Assembly: GCA_047630275.1 (NCBI GenBank)
Contig: JBLHVN010000001.1
Span: 1,240,001 to 1,304,000, forward strand
Length of the DNA: 64,000 nucleotides
Reading direction: 5' to 3'
Source: GCA-2720865 sp047630275
Lineage (GTDB): Bacteria > Bdellovibrionota > Bacteriovoracia > Bacteriovoracales > Bacteriovoracaceae
Shown here one piece after another: positions 1 to 7,369 of this stretch (position 1 is the first letter of the stretch; each line of letters starts with the position of its first letter). The position numbers and the translations under genes were made by a program. A model generated the notes under the pieces. That model did not search any database. It was not told where the DNA came from and saw nothing but the letters and a program-made list of their open reading frames with translations.

Positions 1-498
1 AGTTATGTTGGGCAAGACAATTATCTTTTTCATGGAACAGCAGAAGAAAATATAAAGTTTGGAAGCTTTAACGCCACATCTGAAGAAATTATGGAAGCCT
101 CAAAAAAAGCAGAGGCCCACAGCTTTATAGAGAACTCTTTAGGAAACTCTTATCAAACAATTGTTGGCGAGCGGGGACAGAAGCTCTCTGGTGGTCAAAG
201 ACAAAGAATGGCGATTGCTAGAGCAATTGTTAAGAATGCCCCCATCTACTTATTTGATGAAGCCACCTCCGCTGTTGACAATGAAACAGAAGCTGCTATT
301 CAAAGATCTTTACTAAAGATAACTAGCGAGAAGACTACTATAATTGTCGCCCATAGGCTTTCAACTATTGTTCATGCCGATAGAATATATGTTTTAGATA
401 AAGGGGAAGTCGTTGAAGTCGGGAATCATTCCGAATTGATCGCCGCTAAGGGTCTGTACCACGGTTTATGGAATGTTCAGACCGGCAACACTCCCTAA
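1..498 (+). CDS. ABC exporter, C-terminal part of ATPase domain (5' end outside window)
   Basis: The frame is open from the first base, so this is the last 165 residues of a longer gene. It begins at the Q-loop (YVGQDNYLF). The ABC signature LSGGQRQRMAIARA follows, then Walker B with the D-loop (IYLFDEATSAVDNETE) and the H-loop histidine in IIVAHRLSTI. The alanine in TSAVDNETE and the exporter-like Q-loop fit a type IV (MsbA/lipid or drug exporter) transporter, which would use ATP hydrolysis at the inner membrane to export a substrate that cannot be told from this fragment. Walker A and the membrane domain lie upstream, outside the window. All visible ATPase motifs are intact. A new promoter follows directly, so the next gene is probably a separate unit. 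Confidence 0.93.
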   Translation, partial: SYVGQDNYLFHGTAEENIKFGSFNATSEEIMEASKKAEAHSFIENSLGNSYQTIVGERGQKLSGGQRQRMAIARAIVKNAPIYLFDEATSAVDNETEAAIQRSLLKITSEKTTIIVAHRLSTIVHADRIYVLDKGEVVEVGNHSELIAAKGLYHGLWNVQTGNTP

Positions 499-500
499 GG

Positions 501-530
501 TTGGCATCTTTAGAATAGGTAAGATAAAAT
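501..530 (+). promoter_or_regulatory. Sigma-70-type promoter for the FecR-domain gene
   Basis: A -35 box TTGGCA (501-506, one mismatch to TTGACA) is followed by an 18-base spacer and a -10 box TAAAAT (525-530, one mismatch to TATAAT). Transcription would start near 537, giving a leader of about 22 bases with GGAG at 549-552 before the ATG at 559. Found by eye. Confidence 0.5.
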
Positions 531-558
531 AATACTTATATTCTATTGGAGAAGTATT

Positions 559-1857
559 ATGTTCTTTTTTAACTTAGTTAAATTACTACTGTTTCTTTTT
601 ATTTTTACTATATCTAATAGTTTTGCAAACACCCACCCCCATGGGGCCATTCTCTTTCATTTTAAAGGGGATGTTCAGTTTAAGTCGCAAGATAATGACT
701 TTGAGAAAGTTCAAAAGGAAGAAGTCTTTGTTGAAGGGGATATCTTAAAGACCGGTGAAAACTCACTGGCCATCATTCGCTTTTCAGATAATTCAACCCT
801 ACGTGTTCTTCCTCAGTCAGAAGTGACTATAGAAAGCTTAGTTGAACCAATTGATGGAAATATTTTAGGCTCCACAAATATCTTCTTAAAAGCTGGACAA
901 TTATTTATCAATGTAATCAATAAACAAGAAGCCCCGGTTTTTCATATAAAGACCAAGAGCGTGGCCATGGGTGTTCGAGGAACACGTTTTTTTGCTGGTA
1001 TAGATTCTTCTACGGGGCATACAGAACTTGCTGTGGATAAAGGTATTGTTGAGATAAGCAATCCTAAAAAGGATTCCCTCCGTGAGGCCATCGAAGCAGG
1101 GCATGGGATTCATGTTGAAGATGGCCGTTTTACTCAACCTCAAAAATATGAATGGGTAAAAAAGCTAGACTTTAATACTAAAAAGAAAACATTTGATGCC
1201 CAAAGATCTAGGTTAGTGCATGCTAAAAAAAGAGAGGAGTTTTCAAAGAAAAGAAGGGAGTGGTTACGTGATGATAATAAATGGAACCTTCATCAAAAAC
1301 GCTGGGAAATCTTAAAAAAGAAACATAAAGAAAGAAGTGAGAAGTTTAAAAAGAAAAGAGAAAAATTTAAAAAAGCTAGAGAAGAGTTTAAGCTTAAGAA
1401 AAAAAGCCTAATAGAAAAAAAGAACGCCATGAAGTCAAAGGCTAAATCTCTTAAAAAAGAAGCCGCTCAGTTAAGAAAAGAAGAAAAGAACCTAAGACAA
1501 GAGGTAAGCCGCTTACGCAGTGGACGAAAAGACCCCCGAGCAAAGCTTGAACTGGCTAAGAAGAGATCAACTCTCAAACAAAATAAGAAGAACTTAGAAG
1601 ATAAAAAGGATGCTCTTAAGAGTGAATTTAAGAAGCTTAGGGAAGAGAAAAAGTCTTTAATGACAGAGTTTAAAAAGCAAAAAGCTCAAAAAAATAATTT
1701 TAGAAAAAGACTTAAACAAGATAAAAAGAAACTAAAGAGAAAAGCGAGAAGAAAAAGATTTAGAAAGAAAAAAGCTCCCCCAAGACCTGGGCATAATGGT
1801 GGCGATGGCGATGGCGGTGGCAGTGCTAGCGGTGGAAGCACAAACGGAGGCCTGTAA
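559..1857 (+). CDS. Secreted FecR-domain protein with long basic coiled coil and Gly-rich tail
   Basis: A 432-residue protein with a signal peptide (hydrophobic to about residue 22, cleavage after NSFA). Residues 25-190 form a FecR-type domain: GDVQF, EGDILKTGENSLAIIRFSD and the hallmark MGVRGTRF segment. FecR domains in such proteins are extracytoplasmic beta-rich modules often linked to surface assembly; no FecI sigma factor or TonB receptor is nearby, so iron signalling is unlikely. From about residue 200 to 405 the chain is almost entirely Lys/Glu/Arg with heptad-like spacing, a long charged helix or coiled coil. The last 22 residues are Gly/Asp/Ser-rich and probably disordered. The start has GGAG six bases upstream. 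It converges on the next gene with only 7 bases between stops. Its role is unknown; a periplasmic spacer or cell-wall-binding rod is a guess. Confidence 0.85.
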   Translation: MFFFNLVKLLLFLFIFTISNSFANTHPHGAILFHFKGDVQFKSQDNDFEKVQKEEVFVEGDILKTGENSLAIIRFSDNSTLRVLPQSEVTIESLVEPIDGNILGSTNIFLKAGQLFINVINKQEAPVFHIKTKSVAMGVRGTRFFAGIDSSTGHTELAVDKGIVEISNPKKDSLREAIEAGHGIHVEDGRFTQPQKYEWVKKLDFNTKKKTFDAQRSRLVHAKKREEFSKKRREWLRDDNKWNLHQKRWEILKKKHKERSEKFKKKREKFKKAREEFKLKKKSLIEKKNAMKSKAKSLKKEAAQLRKEEKNLRQEVSRLRSGRKDPRAKLELAKKRSTLKQNKKNLEDKKDALKSEFKKLREEKKSLMTEFKKQKAQKNNFRKRLKQDKKKLKRKARRKRFRKKKAPPRPGHNGGDGDGGGSASGGSTNGGL

Positions 1858-1864
1858 GGGCTTC

Positions 1865-4735
1865 CTATTTTTTCTCTCGGATGTTGACTTTCTTATAGAA
1901 TGAATCAAATCCCCACCCTTTTTGATGGTACTTAATATCTGATTCATCTGAAGTTTGAGAGCCTGAAAGCCACTCATAGATAACTCTTGGGATTGAACCA
2001 TTGATTTCACTTTGCAGCTTTGCTTTGGCCCCTACGGGCTCACCAAAGACACCTACAAAAGCATCCTTCTCATGAAAAAGTTCTCCTGCATGACGACCAG
2101 GAACAGTAGTGTTGAAGGCCACACCTTGAGCAGGGAAAAGGTTAATGGTTCCTGCAAGGTCAGTATCATAGAGGTGAGCGGTTTGCCCAACTGAGCCTGG
2201 TCTAGCACTGTAGCTGGTTAATTCTCTCCATGTGGACTCATCACACCAGGTATTAGGGTCATCTATCTTAGCTTTATCTAAGCACTTAATTTGAAGTTTT
2301 TTAGCTGAACTTAAATTCTTGGAGATATCTCTGTACCTACTAGGGGATCTTACCTGGAGGATATCACTCTTTGATGAATAGAAGATACGATCATCAATTC
2401 TAATGACCCTTCCTTGATGAAGTTTTCCATTCCATTTTCTCAAGATCTGCGTGTCAGTCTTGCTTGGAGTTCCTTCTTTATTTCTAACAACAAGGTAATC
2501 TAATGTATCGCCTAAGTTAGTCAGGATCTCATCTAGGATATCTACTTTTTGACCGGAGAGTAATTGATAATTTCTTAAATGAGAAATGAGAGGTTGTTTC
2601 TTCCAGTTGCTTCCTTGGTCAATAAAGAGGTCCATATTATGGTTGCCACCAGCAGTAGAACCGACAATCACATCAAAGCCTTTCATACTTTGCGGTTTGA
2701 GGGGATGCTTAAGCTTAGGGCCTCCGCCTTCATCAACACTAACCTTATGAACCTTAACTTCAATACCGTCATTGGTCATCTTCTCAAAAACGGCCACTTC
2801 AGGATTAATCACATAGTAAACGGGATCAAGCCCATGATCACCCGTCATGCCAAAGAGGGTTTTATTTAAGACACCAGCTTTTTTATAGATACTTTTAATC
2901 CTCCCTAACCAATAGTCCAATCGGTTTAGTTCACCGGTAGGAGAGATGATCTCGTCGGCAAAAGGGCCGGTGAAGTGGGCAAAGTGATCTGGCCATGGGT
3001 TATAATAAACCAAGTGGGTAGGAAGCGAGTCATTTTCAAGTTCGCTTAGGTCTTGAATGATAGCATGGGCCGCCAGAGTGGGGTCTTTTCTATTAAAGCT
3101 ACCACGGTTTTGATAACGGCGTCTGAAGCGGTTGTATTTTTTTATCTTTTCTTTATAAGTTAAGAGCCTTGCACGTAACCTTGAAGCTTTCACTTCATTA
3201 AGGGCCCTTCTTTCAAGTTCTTTAATGCATAGGATGTCACCAAAATCCCGCTGAAGTTCGCCAGCAACTAAATTGATCATGGGGTCAAAGGACCAATCCG
3301 CCCCTTCAAAATATGAGCCGCTACAATTGAGGCTATTTAAATGGGGTAGGCGTAAGAAGTTTGTTAGCTGACCATTCTTTTCAGCGATAGCATCAAATTG
3401 AAGAGCGTCATTACCCCAAAAGTAATAGGAACGGTTATTTTCTCTATCTAGAAAATTAAAGTTAGTAATTCCTGTGGAGTGCTCTCCTGTAACAGGAGCA
3501 CCTGTAAAAGCGATAGGTAAGTTTCTCGCTGAAATAGTAGGGGTGGTTGAGAGTCCATTCTTGGCAATAGAGTTATTACTACTTTTATAAAGCTCTTTGA
3601 AAAAAGGAAGGTAGTTTTTTTCCTTAAAAGGGCTCGAACGTCCAACGAGGTAGTTGAGAAAATCAACTTGTTGAACCGTCTCCATCTTTTTTGAAGGAAC
3701 ATCTTTCGGTTTAAAATCTTTAAAGTTCTTATGTTCCTTATGAATAGTTTTTAAAAACTTGTTATTCGGGGATGAGGCAGAGAGGGATTCCATTAAGTTC
3801 CCCTGCAGACCATCAACAACAATATGAATCCCATAGCGTCGCTCATTGATGTTCTTTTCTAAGTAATCCCAAAGCTTTGAATCTTTTTTGACAAGTTCAT
3901 CTTTCATCCATTGCTTTAAGACTCTTTGCTTATGGTATTTTTTAGCAAACATTTGATAATGCTTATAAGCGTACATCAAGATTGCCTCTGCAGCAGAAAT
4001 GGAGAGGGCCTCGATCATTAAATCATCTTTAAGAATAGGCAAGATCTGCTCAATAACTTTAGGTCCTAGTTCAAATTCTTTGATTGCCAGTTGTAAGAGC
4101 TTTTTTACATGAGGCATGGCGATCTCACCAAGCTCAACTCCTACCTTAGGCTTTTGACCTAAAATATATTGATCATCATTTAATAAAAGAGCATCAAAGA
4201 CCTCAATGACTTGGGAAAGAAAGATCTTAGAGATGGCCTTCTTTTCCTTTACGGCATGGGCCTCTCCAAAGTCAGGATCACCATAAGTGAACTTACTATG
4301 CTTGAGACCTGGGATGGCATTTGGATCTGGAAACAAAGGAAGGATATACTTCTCAAAGTTGATGGTCTTATCTTCTTCAGTGGCCATATAAAGTTCCCTA
4401 ACACCTAAGAGAAATGGAACCATTTGTGCCATGAAGTTCTTATGCTTAACCTTTCCATCAATCCTTTGCCTAACTTCCTTAGGTAATGGGATGTCGTCTA
4501 AAAAGGCTTTAAGTTTTTTCTCTATAACTATCTTAGCGATCCATCTTGCTGGAGGGATGGCCAAGAAACCTGAGTACTGATAGATCTTTGTGTTTTGAAA
4601 TTGTCTTTCTCTATAAACCAAATCAAGTGGGTCATTGGCAGGTAGGCGAGTTGGTGCAGCAGTCTTAAAGGAGCATGACTGAACTAAGAATAACCAAGCG
4701 GTCAATAAAATTTTTAAAGAATATTTTGCTCTCAT
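1865..4735 (-). CDS. Large alkaline-phosphatase-superfamily lipoprotein
   Basis: A 956-residue protein whose N-terminus is a lipoprotein signal: a basic start, a hydrophobic core, then LVQSC with Cys21 as the lipidated residue. The body carries scattered metal-site motifs of the alkaline phosphatase/phosphodiesterase superfamily: HIVVDGLQG near residue 305, WPDHFAHFTGP near 580, GMTGDHGLDP near 630, GGNHNMDLF near 695 and a late HAGELFHEKD. I read it as a possible hydrolase of phosphate or sulfate esters facing the periplasm or outside. The N-terminal 290 residues are helical and not recognised. It is far longer than typical sulfatases because of this domain and long insertions. AGGA lies four bases before the ATG. 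A sigma-28-like promoter lies upstream, back to back with the histone promoter. Substrate unknown; the superfamily call is fairly secure. Confidence 0.78.
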   Translation of the reverse strand: MRAKYSLKILLTAWLFLVQSCSFKTAAPTRLPANDPLDLVYRERQFQNTKIYQYSGFLAIPPARWIAKIVIEKKLKAFLDDIPLPKEVRQRIDGKVKHKNFMAQMVPFLLGVRELYMATEEDKTINFEKYILPLFPDPNAIPGLKHSKFTYGDPDFGEAHAVKEKKAISKIFLSQVIEVFDALLLNDDQYILGQKPKVGVELGEIAMPHVKKLLQLAIKEFELGPKVIEQILPILKDDLMIEALSISAAEAILMYAYKHYQMFAKKYHKQRVLKQWMKDELVKKDSKLWDYLEKNINERRYGIHIVVDGLQGNLMESLSASSPNNKFLKTIHKEHKNFKDFKPKDVPSKKMETVQQVDFLNYLVGRSSPFKEKNYLPFFKELYKSSNNSIAKNGLSTTPTISARNLPIAFTGAPVTGEHSTGITNFNFLDRENNRSYYFWGNDALQFDAIAEKNGQLTNFLRLPHLNSLNCSGSYFEGADWSFDPMINLVAGELQRDFGDILCIKELERRALNEVKASRLRARLLTYKEKIKKYNRFRRRYQNRGSFNRKDPTLAAHAIIQDLSELENDSLPTHLVYYNPWPDHFAHFTGPFADEIISPTGELNRLDYWLGRIKSIYKKAGVLNKTLFGMTGDHGLDPVYYVINPEVAVFEKMTNDGIEVKVHKVSVDEGGGPKLKHPLKPQSMKGFDVIVGSTAGGNHNMDLFIDQGSNWKKQPLISHLRNYQLLSGQKVDILDEILTNLGDTLDYLVVRNKEGTPSKTDTQILRKWNGKLHQGRVIRIDDRIFYSSKSDILQVRSPSRYRDISKNLSSAKKLQIKCLDKAKIDDPNTWCDESTWRELTSYSARPGSVGQTAHLYDTDLAGTINLFPAQGVAFNTTVPGRHAGELFHEKDAFVGVFGEPVGAKAKLQSEINGSIPRVIYEWLSGSQTSDESDIKYHQKGWGFDSFYKKVNIREKK

Positions 4736-4767
4736 ATTATCCTGTCGATAATAAACTACCTCCTTGC

Positions 4768-4794
4768 TTATCGGTTTTTTTAGGTAAAACCTTA
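4768..4794 (-). promoter_or_regulatory. Sigma-28-like promoter for the phosphatase-family lipoprotein
   Basis: Read on the reverse strand: TAAG (4794-4791), 15 bases, then ACCGATAA (4775-4768). The FliA consensus is TAAA-N15-GCCGATAA, so the -10 box matches at 7 of 8 and the -35 core at 3 of 4. A start site near 4760 would give a leader of about 25 bases containing AAGGAGG and, nearer the ATG, AGGA. Found by eye. Confidence 0.4.
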
Positions 4795-4860
4795 TGGAGT
4801 TTCTATTGGAAATCTAAGGGTTTAGAGGGGTTTTAGAGCTTGTTTGGACATGCTTGATAG

Positions 4861-4899
4861 ATTGACTCAAGCTCATCCCGACGTACCTCATATTGACTC
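4861..4899 (+). repeat. Direct repeat ATTGACTC, two copies 31 bp apart
   Basis: ATTGACTC occurs at 4861-4868 and again at 4892-4899, where it contains the -35 box of the histone promoter. The 31-bp centre distance is about three helical turns, so both copies face the same side of the DNA. It could be a regulator site or a duplicated promoter element; the upstream copy has no good -10 box. Confidence 0.35.
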
Positions 4900-4921
4900 T
4901 CGTAAGGCTCGCCTTTATTAT
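4893..4921 (+). promoter_or_regulatory. Strong sigma-70-type promoter for the histone gene
   Basis: TTGACT (4893-4898), a 17-base spacer and TATTAT (4916-4921). Each box differs from consensus at one position and the spacing is ideal. The start site would be near 4928, with a leader of about 39 bases ending in GTGAGGA before the ATG at 4967. The fusA promoter uses the same TTGACT box and spacing, fitting constitutive high expression. Confidence 0.6.
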
Positions 4922-4966
4922 TTGAAACCTAATTGAAAACAATACAAACATTTAAGTGAGGAACTT

Positions 4967-5167
4967 ATGGCTAAGAAAAAAGCAAAAGACATGTTACTAG
5001 TTGGATCAAAAACAAAAGAAGCTCTAAAGGGGAAAGGTTTTAATGTTTCTTCTGATACATTAGAAGCTATGAATGAGTATGTTTACTGGTTAGTTGATCA
5101 AGCACAAAAGAAATGTGCAGCTAACGGACGTAAGACTATTCGTCCTTATGATATCTTAGCTGAATAA
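4967..5167 (+). CDS. Bacterial histone-fold DNA-binding protein (Bd0055-like)
   Basis: A 66-residue basic protein with a complete minimal histone fold. A Lys-rich start precedes alpha-1 (about residues 12-22), loop 1 (FNVSSD), the long alpha-2 (30-53, TLEAMNEYVYWLVDQAQKKC) and loop 2 with RKTIRPYDIL. RKTIRPYD aligns with RKTIKAED of archaeal HMfB, including the Arg55-Asp62 pair that forms the histone RD clamp. Alpha-3 is cut to a few residues, as in bacterial histones. Bd0055 of Bdellovibrio bacteriovorus is an abundant, reportedly essential chromatin protein that dimerises and coats or bends DNA; this protein very probably does the same. The gene is monocistronic, with its own sigma-70 promoter, a good Shine-Dalgarno (GTGAGGA) and a terminator. 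It is not HU/IHF, whose beta-arm motif is absent. Cys50 and Trp41 in alpha-2 are notable. Confidence 0.9.
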   Translation: MAKKKAKDMLLVGSKTKEALKGKGFNVSSDTLEAMNEYVYWLVDQAQKKCAANGRKTIRPYDILAE

Positions 5168-5168
5168 C

Positions 5169-5260
5169 CTGCGGTAAAAACCAAAGGTTTTTAATGCAGA
5201 GTTATCGTAAAATCCCAAGGAAGCGTAAGCGCCCGCCGGGATGCGCGGAGTAACTCTGCA
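5169..5260 (+). other. Structured 3' region of the histone mRNA with alternative hairpins
   Basis: Two hairpins compete for the same bases. The first is CTGC-gg-TAAAAACC-aaa-GGTTTTTA-at-GCAG (5169-5199), starting two bases after the stop codon. The second pairs TGCAGAGTTA (5195-5204) perfectly with TAACTCTGCA (5251-5260), enclosing ATCCC/GGGAT and a GCG-rich loop. GCAG at 5196-5199 is needed by both. The second hairpin carries the 9-mer CGCGGAGTA that recurs downstream of two other genes in this window. The function could be mRNA stability, processing or a repeat element; a tRNA was considered and rejected. Confidence 0.5.
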
Positions 5261-5267
5261 CCAATTC

Positions 5268-5296
5268 AAGGTCCTTTTCAAAAGGACCTTTTTTTA
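5268..5296 (+). terminator. Rho-independent terminator of the histone gene
   Basis: The palindrome AAGGTCCTTTTCAAAAGGACCTT (stem GGTCC...GGACC extended by A/T pairs) is followed by a run of T. It lies 100 bases past the histone stop and before the convergent gene. Confidence 0.8.
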
Positions 5297-5319
5297 TCCA
5301 AAAAAAATCATCAAAAAAA

Positions 5320-6663
5320 CTACTTCCCCGACAAAGCCAACTTCAAAGCCCTCAAACAATCAACAACAACTTGAGAGTCTGAATACCTCTCTGTAATCTG
5401 CCTTATGATGCCTTTAACATTGATCTTATTTCGAGTGCTACGAAGAATAGCAATAGAGAATTCCTCTGCGACTAAAAAAGCAATACTGATTTTTTTCACT
5501 TGTGGGGAGATACTAGCTGGAAAACCAATACCTGAATGAGTGCCATGATGCTGGCATACTATACTTTGAACTTCTGCAGGGATTCTATCATTCTTAGAGA
5601 TCTTATCAGAAGCTAGTTTCGCGTGATTCTCAACACGCTCATGGTCATCAACAAGAAAGGCCTGTTCTAATTCAGCGTCAGAAGTAATATCCATCTCTTC
5701 ATCAGTTTCTAAGAACATATCATGGAGGTAAGCTGCAGAAGTTATATACTCAGCGTGCTTAGAGTCGGCCCAGTCGAGGTTTTTCAACATTAAGGAGCCT
5801 ATAACTCCAATCATGAAGGAGCGTCTATAGCGGTAACCGAGCTGAGAGTTAAAGATCTCAGTTAACAGACCTAGTTTAGATTCAGTGGACTGGATCTTCT
5901 TATTTATTTTAGAGATTGAATCTTGGGCCAACTGTAGGCTTGATTCACTAAAACCATTAACAGTTAATTGATTTATGACAAATTCTTGAATCTCTTCTTT
6001 TGATTTTGAGTTAGTATGAACATCGTCGAGTAATTCTTTAAATCGTTGGTTTGTGATCTCTGTGAACTTCTTAAAATTTTGTTTTTCAATATAGAGTGAG
6101 GTTACCTTTTTCTTTTCATATCCATCAATCATTGTAAGATCATAACCTTCTTCAGCAATAATTCTTTTAAGAAACTGATACTCACCGCCTCTTTTTAAGC
6201 GGATAAAAATATCAAAAGGAATAGAGGCAAAGTGGCGAAAGATATTGATAGGGACAGGGGAGTAGAGCTTGTCTTGGTCTTTATCACTATCTTCTTGAAG
6301 CTTTTTATTGATCTTATTTTGCTCTCTTTTTATGACCGCTAAAGCCGTCTTGGCCAATAATTTAGGAGAAGCTTCTTCGGGTAGAATAGTTAGTAAAGGA
6401 GAGCTACTTTGGTTATCCGTACCGACACTTATAAGGGGGATTTCTTTTTTTGATTCAACTAGTTTATTTATCAAGAAATCGACACAAGGCTTGTTGTTAA
6501 CGATGTCTTTTGAAATGATAAGCCCAACTTCCAAAATCTCAATCATTCCCCAAGCTTCTACAGCGCTTTCTATAGTGACTATATTCGTGCCCAAAGTATC
6601 AGTTAAATTGACACAAAACATGTCTCTGGTTCTTGAATCAGGTTCGATTAGGATTATCTGCAT
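5320..6663 (-). CDS. Degenerate receiver plus HD-GYP-like domain protein
   Basis: A 447-residue cytoplasmic protein. Residues 1-110 resemble a CheY-type receiver (IILIEPDSRTRDMF, then LIISKDIV), but the phospho-acceptor Asp appears replaced by Lys in ISKD, so it is probably not phosphorylated. A linker (about 130-270) contains a KRGGEYQFLKRI segment. The C-terminal third carries HD-domain motifs: AAYLHDMF, ENHAKLASDKI and QHHGTHSGIGFP. These correspond to LHDIGK, H-P and HHExxDGxGYP of HD-GYP cyclic-di-GMP phosphodiesterases, but GYP is changed to GFP and the Glu and Asp of HHExxD are missing. It may be a weak c-di-GMP hydrolase or a sensor that has lost catalysis. It is transcribed alone, converging on the histone terminator and diverging from the methyltransferase gene. 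Confidence 0.75.
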   Translation of the reverse strand: MQIILIEPDSRTRDMFCVNLTDTLGTNIVTIESAVEAWGMIEILEVGLIISKDIVNNKPCVDFLINKLVESKKEIPLISVGTDNQSSSPLLTILPEEASPKLLAKTALAVIKREQNKINKKLQEDSDKDQDKLYSPVPINIFRHFASIPFDIFIRLKRGGEYQFLKRIIAEEGYDLTMIDGYEKKKVTSLYIEKQNFKKFTEITNQRFKELLDDVHTNSKSKEEIQEFVINQLTVNGFSESSLQLAQDSISKINKKIQSTESKLGLLTEIFNSQLGYRYRRSFMIGVIGSLMLKNLDWADSKHAEYITSAAYLHDMFLETDEEMDITSDAELEQAFLVDDHERVENHAKLASDKISKNDRIPAEVQSIVCQHHGTHSGIGFPASISPQVKKISIAFLVAEEFSIAILRSTRNKINVKGIIRQITERYSDSQVVVDCLRALKLALSGK

Positions 6664-6749
6664 TAAATAATTTTAACATAATTCTTTATCCTTGGGCCCA
6701 ATTACGCAGAGTGTTTATGCAGATTAGATTCAAAAAGCTAGGTTGCTTT

Positions 6750-7289
6750 ATGGGAAAGAAAAAATTTTTAGACAGACGAAAATACACGGAAAGACTCTTT
6801 GAGAAAGAACTCTTAAGAAATAGGGGCTTGGCCAAAGAAGGGGCCCACCAGGTTGTCATCGTCTTAGATCATTTAAAACCTAGCTTTAATATCGGGAAAA
6901 TCTTTAGAAGCGCTGAGGCCTTTGGGGCGCGCTCGATCCATCTGGTCGGAATTAACTTCTTTGATCCTATTCCTTCAAAGGGTTGTTTTAGAAAGGTGAA
7001 AGCACATTTTCATGACACCTTTGAAGATTGTTATAAGATGCTTAGAGAAGATGGCTATACTATCTTTGGGCTTGATTCTAATACAGAAGAATACCTTCAA
7101 GATACGGAGCTTCCGGTTAAGACGGCCTTTGTTCTAGGCCATGAGGAGTTTGGTCTCTCTTTTGATCTTAACGACTATCCTCATATCAAGAGGTTAAAGA
7201 TTAGGCAGTTTGGGGTAACTGAATCACTCAACGTCGCTATTGCTGCGACAGTTTCTCTCTATGAATATACTAGGAATGCGGATTTTTGA
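6750..7289 (+). CDS. SpoU-family (TrmH/TrmL-like) RNA 2'-O-methyltransferase
   Basis: About 179 residues. Three SpoU motifs are present: motif 1 LKPSFNIGKIFRSAEAFG, motif 2 AFVLGHEEFGLS and motif 3 FGVTESLNVAIAATVSLYEY. Such enzymes have a trefoil-knotted SAM-binding fold and methylate ribose 2'-hydroxyls in tRNA or rRNA; the N in motif 1 and SLNVAIA in motif 3 are the conserved catalytic and SAM residues. I chose ATG 6750, which has AGG seven bases upstream. ATG 6717 is possible, while an earlier start at 6633 would overlap the divergent gene. Length fits TrmL/TrmH without an N-terminal L30e-like domain. The RNA target cannot be told from sequence. Confidence 0.85.
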   Translation: MGKKKFLDRRKYTERLFEKELLRNRGLAKEGAHQVVIVLDHLKPSFNIGKIFRSAEAFGARSIHLVGINFFDPIPSKGCFRKVKAHFHDTFEDCYKMLREDGYTIFGLDSNTEEYLQDTELPVKTAFVLGHEEFGLSFDLNDYPHIKRLKIRQFGVTESLNVAIAATVSLYEYTRNADF

Positions 7290-7335
7290 CTTAGGTTTTA
7301 TAAAAAGTTTTCTGCTTAATTTTAGATTAAATGAG

Positions 7336-7356
7336 AGAGGTACTCCGCGTGCCTCT
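7336..7356 (-). repeat. Copy 2 of the CGCGGAGTA 3' element
   Basis: On the reverse strand, AGAGG and CCTCT flank a loop holding CACGCGGAGTA. It sits 14 bases past the stop of the reverse-strand gene ending at 7370. It shares the 9-mer CGCGGAGTA with the histone 3' region (5244-5252) and the fusA 3' region (10420-10428), and the longer GCACGCGGAGTA with the latter. Confidence 0.4.
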
Positions 7357-7369
7357 GCGTGCGCTGTCG

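Noticed and set aside
4211..4408. Forward-strand open frame inside the phosphatase-family lipoprotein gene
   Set aside because: It lies wholly within a well-supported reverse-strand gene and its translation has no recognisable feature.
5195..5263. tRNA-like element: 7-bp acceptor-like stem TGCAGAG/CTCTGCA followed by CCA
   Set aside because: There is no T-arm (no GGTTCGAxxCC), no anticodon arm of the right size, and the 66-base interior does not fold as a cloverleaf. The perfect stem is longer (10 bp) than an acceptor stem.
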